A stretch of DNA of 64,000 nt from Candidatus Bathyarchaeota archaeon A05DMB-2 (GTDB taxonomy: Archaea > Thermoproteota > Bathyarchaeia > Bathyarchaeales > Bathycorpusculaceae). The notes below the pieces were generated by a model. That model ran no database searches, was not told the origin of the DNA, and saw only the letters and a list, made by a program, of their open reading frames with translations. Of the stretch, positions 51,638 through 60,850 are shown one piece after another; position 1 is the first letter of the stretch, and each line of letters begins with the position of its first letter. The translations under genes were made by a program, and so were the position numbers. The stretch is taken from assembly GCA_018475625.1 (NCBI GenBank), contig JAAKEZ010000002.1, positions 248,001 to 312,000 of the forward strand. Direction: 5' to 3'.

Positions 51638-52240
51638 ATGTTTAAGCTTATCACTCTTCAAGACACCATCCGTATTCCGCCTGAAACCTTCGGGAACCCC
51701 TTGGAACAGGTGGGTCGCGAACAGGTTAAGACGAAGTACGAGGGGCTTGTGGACGAGGAATTAGGCTACGTGATAGCAGTGACCAAAGTTGAAGTAAGCC
51801 CCATCGGAAAGATAATTCCAGGCGACGGAGCCACCTATCACAAGGTGAACTTTTCTCTGTTAACGTTCTCTCCTGTCATTCAGGAAATTGTGGAAGGCGA
51901 CGTGGTGGAGATTGCGGACTTTGGCGCGTTCGTGCGCATCGGTCCAGTAGACGCCTTGCTTCACGTGTCGCAGCTCATGGACGACTACATCTCCTACGAT
52001 GAAAAGCAAGGGGTGCTACTGGGGAAGGAGACCAAGAGAAAATTGACCACGGGCGACCAAGTGCGTGTCAGGATTACAGCGGTTTCCATGGGCAGAGCAG
52101 GAAGCTCTGGGAAAATCGGCGTGACAGCAAGACAACCTTTCCTAGGCAAGCTGGAATGGCTAAAAATGGAAGCTAAACCTAAAGAGGCTTCAGAGAAGTC
52201 CGCTGAAGGCAAGGAAGAAAAACCCAAGGCGCAGGAGTGA
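51638..52240 (+). CDS. rpo7: RNA polymerase subunit Rpo7 (E')
   Basis: 200 residues. N-terminal RNP domain 'MFKLITLQDTIRIPPETFGN' and an S1/OB domain 'GDVVEIADFGAFVRIGPVDA' 'LLHVSQLMDDYISYDEKQGV' with 'RVRITAVSM' after it. With Rpo4 it forms the stalk of RNA polymerase. A lysine/glutamate-rich tail of ~25 residues extends it. Its stop overlaps the Spt4 region. Confidence 0.97.
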   Translation: MFKLITLQDTIRIPPETFGNPLEQVGREQVKTKYEGLVDEELGYVIAVTKVEVSPIGKIIPGDGATYHKVNFSLLTFSPVIQEIVEGDVVEIADFGAFVRIGPVDALLHVSQLMDDYISYDEKQGVLLGKETKRKLTTGDQVRVRITAVSMGRAGSSGKIGVTARQPFLGKLEWLKMEAKPKEASEKSAEGKEEKPKAQE

Positions 52241-52245
52241 GTTGG

Positions 52246-52431
52246 ATGAGCGAGAAGGCGTGCACTAACTGCCACCTCATTACAAAGGAAAACGTGTGCC
52301 CGAAATGCAGGTCCACGAGCCTGAGCGAAGATTTCAGCGGCATAGTCATCGTGTTTGACCCTGAAAACTCGGCTATTGCGAAGGCTATGAGCATAAAAGA
52401 CAAAGGGCGCTATGCGTTGAAGGTTAGATAG
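52246..52431 (+). CDS. spt4: Transcription elongation factor Spt4 (RpoE'')
   Basis: 61 residues from ATG 52246, preceded by GGAGTGA at 52234-52240; a GTG at 52237 would add three. Zinc site 'CTNCHLITKENVCPKC', then 'DFSGIVIVFDPENSAIAKAM' as in Spt4. Partners with Spt5 to keep RNA polymerase processive. Confidence 0.96.
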   Translation: MSEKACTNCHLITKENVCPKCRSTSLSEDFSGIVIVFDPENSAIAKAMSIKDKGRYALKVR

Positions 52432-52496
52432 GCTGTCCACTATTTGAACGTACTCTGTATCTGGACGGAATCAAATAGCATGGGGGGTTTAAGAAA

Positions 52497-53027
52497 GTGA
52501 CAGTTGCCTATGAGGCGACGCCAGAGCTTCGTGTGAAATTCAAACAACCTTTTGGCGTTTTGATTCGCGGCTCGTTTGAGGAGACCATGGCGAAAATGAA
52601 AACCGTCGTGGATGAAGGGAAACCAAGGATTGTGTCGGTTGGAGATCGAGTTACACGCAACCTCCATGAGCACGGGATAAATCCTCAACTGTCAATAATC
52701 GATAACAAATGCATGCGACGGAAGTTACCGCCTGAAAATTTTATCGCGGAAAAAGTAGTTCACGTAAACAACCCGGCGGGAACGATAACCGAAGAAGCAA
52801 TCGCGGCAATAAGAGAGGCGCTGGAAAACAACAAGCATGTTCACATAATCGTAGATGGAGAAGAGGATTTGCTGACGCTTGTCGCGGTTTTGTACGCACC
52901 AGAAAATTCTTTGGTTGTTTACGGGCAGCCCTATAAAGGCATAGTGATGGTCAAAGTTACTTCCGAGAAAAAGGCGGAGGCGGACGAGTTTCTGAAAGCC
53001 ATGAAAACTGTTCGAAAAGCTAAATAG
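52497..53027 (+). CDS. GTP-dependent dephospho-CoA kinase (DUF359)
   Basis: 176 residues, GTG start. Family motifs 'GKPRIVSVGDRVTRNLHEHG', 'PQLSIIDNKCMRRKL', 'HVNNPAGTITEEAIAAIREA', 'IIVDGEEDLLTLVAVLYAPE', 'LVVYGQPYKGIVMVKV'. Proteins of this family from Thermococcus carry out the last CoA step with GTP. It is in its usual archaeal position between spt4 and rps24e. Confidence 0.93.
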   Translation: MTVAYEATPELRVKFKQPFGVLIRGSFEETMAKMKTVVDEGKPRIVSVGDRVTRNLHEHGINPQLSIIDNKCMRRKLPPENFIAEKVVHVNNPAGTITEEAIAAIREALENNKHVHIIVDGEEDLLTLVAVLYAPENSLVVYGQPYKGIVMVKVTSEKKAEADEFLKAMKTVRKAK

Positions 53028-53073
53028 GAAGGAACCCGTTTGAACTCAACACCATTAAGCAAGTGAAAGAGCA

Positions 53074-53388
53074 ATGGAAGTCAAAATAGTATCGACGAAG
53101 GAGAATCCGCTTCTGAAACGAAAAGAAGTAAGCTTCCGAATAGAGCAGAATTCACCAACGAAGACGCCGTTGCGGCTTGAAGTTAAAAAGGCTGTAGCGG
53201 CTGAACTTAAGATTAACGATGAGTTAGTTTTTGTAAAAAATATGCGCACCCTGACGGGCACGAACATCACTGTTGGGGTTGCCAATGCTTATGAGACTGG
53301 TGAACAGGCAAGATTAATCGAGCCCGAGTACATACTGAAACGCAACAGCCCGCCGCAACAACCGAAAGAAGAAGAGGCGACGCAATAA
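53074..53388 (+). CDS. rps24e: Ribosomal protein S24e
   Basis: 104 residues matching eS24: 'VKIVSTKENPLLKRKEVSFR', 'TKTPLRLEVKKAVAAELKIN', 'YETGEQARLIEPEYILKRN'. Two bases before the S27ae start. Confidence 0.96.
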   Translation: MEVKIVSTKENPLLKRKEVSFRIEQNSPTKTPLRLEVKKAVAAELKINDELVFVKNMRTLTGTNITVGVANAYETGEQARLIEPEYILKRNSPPQQPKEEEATQ

Positions 53389-53389
53389 A

Positions 53390-53656
53390 ATGTCCCAGAA
53401 AGCTAAGAAAGAAGAAGTGCCTTCTGCTCTAGAAGCGAAAAAGGAAGCGTCGAAAACTCAAAAAGTCGAAAAGCCCAAGGCAGAAAAGAAGAAAAGAGAA
53501 GAAAAAGGCGTTCACGCCCTGTACAAGATAGAAAGTGATAAGGCTATGAGGCTTCGTCCGACCTGCGAACGCTGTGGCCCAGGATATTTCATGGCTGACC
53601 ACCACGACAGATACACTTGTGGGCACTGCGGTTTCACACGGTACAAGCGCACCTAG
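53390..53656 (+). CDS. rps27ae: Ribosomal protein S27ae
   Basis: 88 residues. The core 'LRPTCERCGPGYFMADHHDR' and 'YTCGHCGFTRYKR' holds the C4 zinc site of eS31. A 38-residue lysine/alanine/glutamate N-terminal arm precedes it, about twice the usual archaeal length. Usually KEOPS genes (Kae1) follow; here they do not. Confidence 0.95.
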   Translation: MSQKAKKEEVPSALEAKKEASKTQKVEKPKAEKKKREEKGVHALYKIESDKAMRLRPTCERCGPGYFMADHHDRYTCGHCGFTRYKRT

Positions 53657-53706
53657 CAAATGAACAGTTTTAAATTCCGCGTCTCGATACTTTCTGATGA
53701 TGCAAG

Positions 53707-54132
53707 ATGATTAGGGTTAACGTTGCGATAATGAACATTTCAGCGGAACGTTTCTTGGATATCCGAAAGCCGATTCCGCCCATCCAGATAAGCACTAACA
53801 TCAACATTGTGAACATGGAGAAAAAGCCCGACGGCACGCTGGAAGTCCCCTTCGTTCTCTCCATTAACTACAACCCTTCATTGGCAGTGATAAGCCTGAA
53901 AGGAAGCGCTTACGCCGCCGGCGACAGGAACGAAATCGACAAAATCATCAAAGACTACGAGGACAAGAAACCACCGCCACCCGTAATCGTACAGTCCATA
54001 TCCAACGTTGTCTTTATAGAATCAGTACTCATATCGAGGACGCTGAACATTCCGCCGCCCATACCTCTGCCGCAGATACCGCAGACACAGGCGCCTGGTG
54101 CCAAGCCCTTGGAAAGAGACTACAGCGCATAG
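53707..54132 (+). CDS. Uncharacterised conserved archaeal protein (SecB-like fold?)
   Basis: 141 residues: strand-rich N-terminal two-thirds ('ERFLDIRKPIPPIQISTNIN', 'LEVPFVLSINYNPSLAVISL', 'SAYAAGDRNEIDKIIKDYED') and a proline-rich tail ('IPPPIPLPQIPQTQAPGAKP'). It resembles small archaeal proteins with a SecB-like topology (strands plus one long helix), but this is by eye. It is probably co-transcribed with rps27ae, 50 bp upstream. A chaperone role is guesswork. Confidence 0.6.
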   Translation: MIRVNVAIMNISAERFLDIRKPIPPIQISTNINIVNMEKKPDGTLEVPFVLSINYNPSLAVISLKGSAYAAGDRNEIDKIIKDYEDKKPPPPVIVQSISNVVFIESVLISRTLNIPPPIPLPQIPQTQAPGAKPLERDYSA

Positions 54133-54160
54133 CCTTAGTCGAGAAATCAAAAGCAGAGTT

Positions 54161-54610
54161 TTATTTCACTCTTTTTTTGAACCAGACTCCTTCGGCAATA
54201 AAAATTACCGCGGAAACAATGGTTATCACGGACAACAGCCAGAAGGAGCCCTCAACCGTAGCGCCAACCAGCAGGTGTGGAACCAGTATCGCCACCTCAG
54301 CGATTAAAACGCCCAAGAAAACAAACCCGAAAATAAGGAATCTCGGAATGAGGTTTTTTCCCAGCCACACCTGCCCTTTCACACCGACCTTTTCCTTGAC
54401 GACATAGTTTCCGTACTCATCTTTGAGCACCAAGCCCAAATCCACAAGCTTCTGCAGGTTCCTGTACGCCACGCTCGGGCTGGTGAGGCTTGCGCCACGC
54501 ATCACTTCTCTGGGTCCAACAGGCTTCCCAACCTTGACGAGATAAACGTATGTGTGAAAAGTCGTCGCGTTCAATTCGTCCTCAAGCTCAACCAAAGCAG
54601 GTACCCTCAT
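54161..54610 (-). CDS. Membrane-anchored winged-helix regulator
   Basis: 149 residues. Winged helix at about 16-75: 'TFHTYVYLVKVGKPVGPREV', 'SPSVAYRNLQKLVDLGLVLK', 'GNYVVKE'. Two membrane helices follow (FLIFGFVFLGVLIAEVAILV and SFWLLSVITIVSAVIFIAEG). Such fused regulators sense membrane or surface state. Divergent from the ribosomal operon start. Confidence 0.75.
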   Translation of the reverse strand: MRVPALVELEDELNATTFHTYVYLVKVGKPVGPREVMRGASLTSPSVAYRNLQKLVDLGLVLKDEYGNYVVKEKVGVKGQVWLGKNLIPRFLIFGFVFLGVLIAEVAILVPHLLVGATVEGSFWLLSVITIVSAVIFIAEGVWFKKRVK

Positions 54611-54818
54611 ATTATATAGTCACTGATTACCTCATAAACCTATAACGTAAACAGCTATCACGCTTAAGCCTTTTAACAGGAGGTATGAAAAATTTTACAC
54701 GTCAGAACTCGGCTTATGCAAAATTAATGCGTGAATGACAGCAAATTAATCATACCGCGGTATGGCAACGTTTATAACTATATTTTCTCATTGCTAAACT
54801 TCGCGAAGCGGAATTACA

Positions 54819-55832
54819 ATGGGACACCGAAAAACTCACGCCCCGAGACATGGTTCACTCGCCTATTTGCCTAGACACCGCGCCAAAAAACCAGTCGCAA
54901 GAATCCGCTACTGGCCAAAACTAAAAGCGGACACACCGCGGCTTTTAGGCTTCACAGCATTCAAAGCAGGCATGACCTACGTTTTCACTATAGAAGACAG
55001 AAAACGCAGCCCAAACTTCGGCAAAGAGGTCATGCGAGCCTGCACCATACTCGAAACGCCGCCAATCCTCATATGCGGCATACGAGCTTACACCAAAACT
55101 CCATACGGATTACAACATCTAACTGAAGCGTGGATGAAAGACCCACCAGCCGAATTCGACCGCACACTCGTTCTGCCCGAAAGCTTCGACACCGACGCCA
55201 TGCTCCAGAAACTCGAAAAAATGCTAGACCGCATCACCAACATCCGCGTCATCGCCGCAACCCAACCCAAACAAGCCAACCTATCCAAGAAGAAACCAGA
55301 TATAACCGAGATCGAAATCGGCGGAGCAACCATCCCCAAACAATTCGAATACGCCAAGCAACTGCTCGGCAAAACCGTCACGCCAGAAGAAGTCTTCAAA
55401 GAAGGACAATACATCGACATCGCCGCAGTCATCACAGGCAAAGGCTTCCAAGGACCAGTCAAACGATGGGGAGTAACCATCCTGCAGCATAAAGGCAGAA
55501 AAACCAAACGCGGCATCGCCACCCTCGGACCGTGGAACCCACACCACCTAATGTACTCAATCCCACGCGCAGGACAAATGGGCTACCACCAACGCATAGA
55601 ATACAACAAACGCATACTCAAAATCGGCAAAGACGGAAAAGAAATCACCGTCAAAGGCGACTTTATCCATTACGGCCCCGTAAAAGGACCCTACATCCTA
55701 ATCGAAGGCAGCGTTCCCGGCACAGAAAAACGTGTCATACGCCTGCGCCAACCTGCCAGACCGCCAACCGAAACATCTGAACAACCGCCACAAATCACAT
55801 ACATCTCGCTCGAATCACCTCAAGGGAAATAA
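54819..55832 (+). CDS. rpl3: Ribosomal protein L3
   Basis: 337 residues, archaeal uL3: 'MGHRKTHAPRHGSLAYLPRH', 'GFTAFKAGMTYVF', 'VITGKGFQGPVKRWGVTI', 'AGQMGYHQRIEYNKRI'. First gene of the S10-type operon; a TTTATAACT box lies about 48 bp upstream. Codon use is strongly C-ending here compared with the following genes. Confidence 0.97.
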   Translation: MGHRKTHAPRHGSLAYLPRHRAKKPVARIRYWPKLKADTPRLLGFTAFKAGMTYVFTIEDRKRSPNFGKEVMRACTILETPPILICGIRAYTKTPYGLQHLTEAWMKDPPAEFDRTLVLPESFDTDAMLQKLEKMLDRITNIRVIAATQPKQANLSKKKPDITEIEIGGATIPKQFEYAKQLLGKTVTPEEVFKEGQYIDIAAVITGKGFQGPVKRWGVTILQHKGRKTKRGIATLGPWNPHHLMYSIPRAGQMGYHQRIEYNKRILKIGKDGKEITVKGDFIHYGPVKGPYILIEGSVPGTEKRVIRLRQPARPPTETSEQPPQITYISLESPQGK

Positions 55833-55851
55833 CACGGGAGACAAACAAACC

Positions 55852-56640
55852 ATGCCGCAACCAAGAACCGTCAAAGTCTACAACCTCAAGGGGAAAGCGA
55901 CCGTTAAAACAACGCTTCCCGCAGCGTTCGCAACGCCCCTAAGACCAGACGTGATAAAACGCGCAGTGCTCGCCATCCAATCCAAACGCCGCCAACCACA
56001 AGGCAGAGATCCCATGGCGGGAAAACGCACAAGCGCCGAATCACGTGGCACAGGTATGGCAATCTCACGCGTACCACGAATCAAAGGTGGCCGTGGAACA
56101 GCCGCATTTGCACCTGGAACCGTGGGTGGAAGACAGGCTCATCCACCGAAGGCGGAAAAGAAGATTGCGAAACGGCTTCCGAAGAAGGAAGCTCGCTTGG
56201 CTTTGCTTTCAGCCATCGCAGCCACAGCATCAAAGAAAACTGTTGCGGAGCGTGGGCACCAAATCGATGATGTGCCGCAGTTTCCCATGGTTGTCACAGA
56301 CGACATTCAAAGCCTGACCAAAACCAAAGAGGTTGAGGAAGCTCTCTTGCAGCTAGGCTTGATGTTGGACGTTTACCGTGTGAGGGACAGCAGAAAAATC
56401 CGCGCAGGCAAAGGCAAGCACAGGGGCAGAAAAATGAAGCAGGCTGTGGGACCACTCATCGTCATAGCTGAGAACAGGGGCTTAGCAGAAGCAGCAAGCA
56501 ACATTCCAGGCTTGGACGTTGTCACAGTTAACAACCTTAACACGGAACTGCTGGCGCCAGGCACCCACATGGGCAGACTGACCCTGTGGACGAACAGCGC
56601 TGTTGCACAGTTAGCTAAACTCTATGGAGAAGAAGCGTAA
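55852..56640 (+). CDS. rpl4: Ribosomal protein L4
   Basis: 262 residues from ATG 55852, 19 bp after rpl3. Archaeal/eukaryotic uL4: 'VKVYNLKGKATVKTTLPAAF', 'GTGMAISRVPRIKGGRGTAA' with the exit-tunnel loop 'RQAHPPKAEKKI', 'TELLAPGTHMGRLTLWTNSA'. The stop overlaps the L23 start by one base. Confidence 0.97.
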   Translation: MPQPRTVKVYNLKGKATVKTTLPAAFATPLRPDVIKRAVLAIQSKRRQPQGRDPMAGKRTSAESRGTGMAISRVPRIKGGRGTAAFAPGTVGGRQAHPPKAEKKIAKRLPKKEARLALLSAIAATASKKTVAERGHQIDDVPQFPMVVTDDIQSLTKTKEVEEALLQLGLMLDVYRVRDSRKIRAGKGKHRGRKMKQAVGPLIVIAENRGLAEAASNIPGLDVVTVNNLNTELLAPGTHMGRLTLWTNSAVAQLAKLYGEEA

Positions 56641-56900
56641 TGGATCCGAATGATGTTATAGCATATCCGTTGATGACGGAATCCGCCAGTCTCATGGTGG
56701 AAAAAGACAACAAGCTCATCTTCATCGTCAACCTCAAAGCTGGAAAAAGTGACGTGAAAAAGGCGGTTGAAGAGCTTTACGAAGTTAAGGTGGAAAAGGT
56801 TAATCTGCTGATAACTCCTCAAGGCGAAAAGAAAGCCTTCGTCAAGCTTACGCCTGAATACAAGGCGTCAGACGTTGCCATTAAACTCGGCATACTCTAA
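56640..56900 (+). CDS. rpl23: Ribosomal protein L23
   Basis: 86 residues, uL23 without extensions: 'DVIAYPLMTESASLMVEKDN', 'VKKAVEELYEVKVEKVNLLI', 'KKAFVKLTPEYKASDVAIKL'. Docking site of SRP at the tunnel exit. Confidence 0.97.
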   Translation: MDPNDVIAYPLMTESASLMVEKDNKLIFIVNLKAGKSDVKKAVEELYEVKVEKVNLLITPQGEKKAFVKLTPEYKASDVAIKLGIL

Positions 56901-56913
56901 TAGGTGAGATCAA

Positions 56914-57657
56914 ATGGGAAAGAGAATTCGTGTTCAACGGCGTGGTCGTGGCGGTTCACAATTTCGCGCTTCAACACATAAGCGTGTTGCGCCAGCGCAG
57001 TATCCACCAGCGATAACGCCGAAGGAATCTTTTGAATCCGCCATAAACGGCGTCGTGGAAACGTTGGTGCATGATCCTGGCCGCGGTTCGCCGTTGGCGT
57101 TCGTGAAGTTTGAGAACGGCGTGACCTTCTACACTGTTACTCCTGAAGGCGTTTTCGAGGGGCAGCAAATCAGCTTAGGCGGAAAAGCCGCTCCAGAAGT
57201 GGGGAACATTCTTCCGTTGGGCAAAATTCCGGAAGGCACTTTGGTCTGTAACCTTGAACTTCGTCCAGGCGACGGTGGGAAACTTGCGAAGTCTTCGGGC
57301 ACTTACGCCACAGTTGTGGGGCATACGCCGCAAGGAACGATGATAAGGCTGCCGTCTGGGCGCATAAGATACGTTAACGATTATTGTTTGGCGACGGTTG
57401 GCGTGGTTTCTGGTTCGGGCAGGCAGGAGAAGCCTTTCTTGAAGGCTGGCGAAAAGTACCATTTGATGAAGGCGAAAGGGCACAAGTATCCGAGGACCCG
57501 TGGACGAGCGATGGTTTCTGCTGTGCATCCGTATGGCAGCAGCAAACGAAGCGCGCGCAAGGGAACTACGACTTCTCATGGTGCACCGCCGGGGCAGAAG
57601 GTTGGGTTGATTGCGGCTCGTGGTGCTGGGCAGAAGAAGAAACGGAGAACGAGTTGA
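56914..57657 (+). CDS. rpl2: Ribosomal protein L2
   Basis: 247 residues, uL2: 'MGKRIRVQRRGRGGSQFRAS', 'VVETLVHDPGRGSPLAFVKF', 'GSGRQEKPFLKAGEKYHLMK', 'GRAMVSAVHPYGSSKRSARK', ending 'ARGAGQKKKRRTS'. Next to the peptidyl transferase centre. Confidence 0.97.
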   Translation: MGKRIRVQRRGRGGSQFRASTHKRVAPAQYPPAITPKESFESAINGVVETLVHDPGRGSPLAFVKFENGVTFYTVTPEGVFEGQQISLGGKAAPEVGNILPLGKIPEGTLVCNLELRPGDGGKLAKSSGTYATVVGHTPQGTMIRLPSGRIRYVNDYCLATVGVVSGSGRQEKPFLKAGEKYHLMKAKGHKYPRTRGRAMVSAVHPYGSSKRSARKGTTTSHGAPPGQKVGLIAARGAGQKKKRRTS

Positions 57658-57703
57658 CGGAATGTTTATAGCTCTTAAGGAATTAAGGTTGGTTGGTTAG
57701 GAT

Positions 57704-58108
57704 ATGCCGAAGGAATTCATGTACCGTGGTCATTCGCTGGACAGTTTGCAAGCCATGTCCATGGACGAGTTCATCAATCTGCTTCCTTCTAAGCAACGGC
57801 GGAGCCTGCTACGGGGTTTGACGCCTGAGCAGCGAATTTTTCTGGAGAAGTTGCGTGCGGCGCAGGAAGCAGGTAAGAAGGGTAAAGAGGTCACGTTGAA
57901 GACTCACGTGCGGGACATGGTTATACTGCCTGAGATGGTCGGCGTGAAGGTTATGGTTCACAACGGCAAAGAGTTTGTGCCGGTGGAGATAAAGCCGGAG
58001 ATGATTGGACATCTTCTGGGCGAGTTCGCCATATCAAACAAGCCAGTGCGCCACGGAACGCCAGGCATCGGTGCGTCACGGTCTTCGATGTACGTACCCT
58101 TAAAATAG
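57704..58108 (+). CDS. rps19: Ribosomal protein S19
   Basis: 134 residues, archaeal uS19: '[20 protein letters not shown]', '[13 protein letters not shown]', '[16 protein letters not shown]'-type core (here [20 protein letters not shown]), '[20 protein letters not shown]', '[12 protein letters not shown]'. The operon normally goes on to L22, S3 and L29; here a 248-bp gap and reverse-strand genes follow. Confidence 0.97.
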   Translation: MPKEFMYRGHSLDSLQAMSMDEFINLLPSKQRRSLLRGLTPEQRIFLEKLRAAQEAGKKGKEVTLKTHVRDMVILPEMVGVKVMVHNGKEFVPVEIKPEMIGHLLGEFAISNKPVRHGTPGIGASRSSMYVPLK

Positions 58109-58356
58109 TGCCAGTTTCTTCCTTTCTTTCACCCACTTTTAATTTGTCCCTAACCCATAATTTAGTCCTACAGCCCCTAATACGTTTCAAAATCGGTTTG
58201 GTTGTTTGCTGCTCCAATACGGCTCTCCCCTATAGTTTCCTGACCTACGCCTCTATAGTTTCTGCAATGAATCTTTATTAGGCTCCAAATAGGCTGGTGT
58301 TACAAAAAAAGGAAAACGGAGAACCAGCCAACTATGACTCAGATTATTCGGGAATT

Positions 58357-58710
58357 TTAGCAGAGTCCGCCTTTTCTGAAATAGTAGTTATCTTCCTTCT
58401 TGGAGCCGAAGCTTCTCACGCCTTCCTTCTTCAGCTGCTCACGGAGCTTCACGGCGTAATCTTCAGTTAGCTCGCCGCGTTTCTCCAAAAACGCGATAAC
58501 CGCCTCTGCTTCTGTTTCCGTGTCACACCGCCGAATGAAGTCAATGACGGTGGGTTCGTAGTGGCGAAACTTGTCTGAAAACGCTTGTTCTGCGGTGTCG
58601 GAATCAGTTCGCACCGCGTTTATCGGCACCGTGCCGTCTTTACCTTCCATTTCATCCGACAGGTGAGGAAACATTTTCTTGAATGCCTTCTTGTCAAACT
58701 CCACGGGCAT
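58357..58710 (-). CDS. DUF2095-like conserved archaeal protein
   Basis: 117 residues from ATG 58710: 'VEFDKKAFKKMFPHLSDEME', 'VIDFIRRCDTETEAEAVIAF', 'LTEDYAVKLREQLKKEGVRS', ending FGSKKEDNYYFRKGGLC. I take it as the archaeal DUF2095 family; no function is known. Two copies of CTATAGTTTC lie in the gap just downstream (58228-58260). Confidence 0.7.
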   Translation of the reverse strand: MPVEFDKKAFKKMFPHLSDEMEGKDGTVPINAVRTDSDTAEQAFSDKFRHYEPTVIDFIRRCDTETEAEAVIAFLEKRGELTEDYAVKLREQLKKEGVRSFGSKKEDNYYFRKGGLC

Positions 58711-58776
58711 CACGAGCCTGTTGATAAAAATATGGGAATTCACCTTTATGTGTCTTTTTTGCCTATAGAATCAGTT

Positions 58777-59424
58777 TCAATCCTGAAACGGCTTTGATCG
58801 GCTAAACTCATACGGAACAAACTTTTGTGCAGGGTTCTCCCCGAGCACTTTTTCCAGTTCCGCGACGCTGAGACCTTTGAGCTCATCTCCAAAAACCTCG
58901 CATTTCCTCTTTCGGCCTGCTTCTTCCGCGTCTCGAACCACGATTTCAACCTTCTGCGCATCAGATGTCGTTGCGTGCAGGTGAAAGGATGTTTCAGGTT
59001 TTCCTCTCTTGGTGATGGTCACCCACTCGGTGCTGCTGACGTCTAAGCCGCTGTTCTTCAGCAGCATTAAGATTTCTTCTGGCGCGTCGTGGTATACTGC
59101 TATGTCGATGTCGCTTCCGCGGCGGATTGTTCCACGCCATACGCTTCCGATTAAGACAGGACTATATTCCTTGAGGAGCTTCATGATTTTCAGGGCTTCT
59201 TTGCGCATCTGGATTAGCCGTTCGTTTCTGGTTGGTCCCTCGTTCTCCTCGGCGACCTTGTCAAGTTCCACTGCAACCTCGAGGTTCGTCGGCAGAAGAT
59301 GAACCCGCAGTAATTTTGCAGCCTTCAACTTAGCCTGTTTGTACTCTTTCTCCGCTCCAAAATACAGTTGGACAGCAGCTTCCCTCGCGACTCGGCGTCT
59401 TAAATCAGAGGTAACGCTCAACAC
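58777..59424 (-). CDS. Nucleotidyltransferase (Pol-beta superfamily)
   Basis: 215 residues from a GTG at 59424; the frame extends upstream but would run into the glycosyltransferase gene. 'VLIGSVWRGTIRRGSDIDIAVY' carries the GS...R..SDID motif of minimal and archaeal nucleotidyltransferases, with a third acid later (QKVEIVVRDAEEAG). The N-terminal third is helical. Substrate unknown; a 23-bp gap separates it from the upstream gene, so it is probably in one operon with it. Confidence 0.8.
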   Translation of the reverse strand: MLSVTSDLRRRVAREAAVQLYFGAEKEYKQAKLKAAKLLRVHLLPTNLEVAVELDKVAEENEGPTRNERLIQMRKEALKIMKLLKEYSPVLIGSVWRGTIRRGSDIDIAVYHDAPEEILMLLKNSGLDVSSTEWVTITKRGKPETSFHLHATTSDAQKVEIVVRDAEEAGRKRKCEVFGDELKGLSVAELEKVLGENPAQKFVPYEFSRSKPFQD

Positions 59425-59446
59425 TTCACCATGTAACCGAGATGAG

Positions 59447-60697
59447 TCAGCGTTTAAGTATTTTTTCGTACAGCTCAACCGTTTTTTCAGCTATTTTAGT
59501 CCACGTGAACTCGTTCAAGACTCGTTTTCTTCCGTTCTCTCCAAGCCATTTCCGCTTCTCTGGGTTTTCCAGCGCGTTTATTATGCCCCACGCGATGTCC
59601 GAGGGGTTGTTTGGGTCTACGTGGTAGCCGCATTGCTCTTCACCGCGACAGATGACTATCTCTCGCATACCACTAACGCCTGTAGCGCCTACCACAACAG
59701 GCTTTTTCATGCTCATCGCTTCTAGAGCGACAATACCAAAGGGTTCATAGAAGCTTGGAAAAACAGCAACGTCGCAGGCTGCGTAGTGCAGGATGCGCTC
59801 TTCTTCTGGGATAAAGTCGAAACGGAACTTTACATACTGTTCCAACCGCATTGTGCGGGTCAAGTTTGTCAAGTACTCCTGCAACTCGCCCACACCCACT
59901 ATGACTAATTTCGCCGTGGGAAACTTGGTTAAAACATGCGGCATCGCCATGATGAGTTTGTCAACGCCCTTAACGCCCACAAGTCTGCCCAGAAACAGAA
60001 TCATAAAGTCGCCGTCCTTCATGCCATAGTACTCCCTTGTCCTTCGTACATCCTCAGCGGCGAAGTTGTCAGGGTTATATTTTTGCGGGTCAACGCCGTT
60101 GTAGCTTACCTCTATCTTGTCCTTTGGGAACCCAAGCTGTATTAGTTCATCCTTCATGGCGTACGACACCGTAATAATCATGTCAGCTATGGTGGCGCCA
60201 CGCAGTTCGATGTTGCTTACTACGCTGGAGCCGTTTCCCAGGGTTCTTCCCTTCTCAGTTGAGTGGACATGAAACGCCAAGGGCAGCCCACTTTCTTTCT
60301 TCACGGTGATTCCGCCCATCACTGAAAGCCAGTCATGAGCGACTACAACATCGTAGTTGACGCCTTCCTTCTTTATTAATTCATTAACGAGTTTGGAGGC
60401 AGTGAGGTAATTGTAAACCAGAAGCTTGCCGAACAAGTTCAGTCCTCTTCCCCACTTCTTAATGTCATCCGCAATCACGTCTGGTAGCGAATCAGAGACA
60501 TCAAGGTGCAGGGGCCGGTGAATTTCTATTCCGCGCCAAATCTCTCGAGTGGAAAGCGTACCGCCATCATCGTTCATGGTGAAAACGGTCACGTCATGAT
60601 CCATCAAGACGAATTTGCGTGTAATCTCAGCGGCGTAAGTTCCCAATCCACCGACGATTTTGGGTGGGTACTCATAGACGAGCACAGCAATCTTCAT
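59447..60697 (-). CDS. GT4/GT5-family glycosyltransferase (glycogen-synthase-like)
   Basis: 416 residues, GT-B fold. N-terminal 'KIAVLVYEYPPKIVGGLGTY' (glycine loop typical of glycogen synthase), C-terminal 'MILFLGRLVGVKGVDKLIMA', 'DVAVFPSFYEPFGIVALEAM' and 'GATGVSGMREIV' with the E-x7-E pair that binds the nucleotide sugar. Donor is ADP- or UDP-glucose, or another sugar; glycogen or surface glycan synthesis both fit. Confidence 0.9.
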   Translation of the reverse strand: MKIAVLVYEYPPKIVGGLGTYAAEITRKFVLMDHDVTVFTMNDDGGTLSTREIWRGIEIHRPLHLDVSDSLPDVIADDIKKWGRGLNLFGKLLVYNYLTASKLVNELIKKEGVNYDVVVAHDWLSVMGGITVKKESGLPLAFHVHSTEKGRTLGNGSSVVSNIELRGATIADMIITVSYAMKDELIQLGFPKDKIEVSYNGVDPQKYNPDNFAAEDVRRTREYYGMKDGDFMILFLGRLVGVKGVDKLIMAMPHVLTKFPTAKLVIVGVGELQEYLTNLTRTMRLEQYVKFRFDFIPEEERILHYAACDVAVFPSFYEPFGIVALEAMSMKKPVVVGATGVSGMREIVICRGEEQCGYHVDPNNPSDIAWGIINALENPEKRKWLGENGRKRVLNEFTWTKIAEKTVELYEKILKR

Positions 60698-60850
60698 TCT
60701 GAGCTGTCACCATTTTTCCAGCTTTAGCATAACGTCTCTTTATACTAAAGCTTTGCTAATTTACCATCAATTAAACCCTAGCCTGCTCTTCAAAAACTGA
60801 AAAAGTTTGAATATGTCGTTTGTGCATAGTATCTACAGGTGGAAGCAGAA

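Noticed and set aside
55130-55492. Arginine/histidine-rich frame inside rpl3
   Set aside because: Shadow of the C-ending codons of rpl3 in the next frame; no independent start signal.
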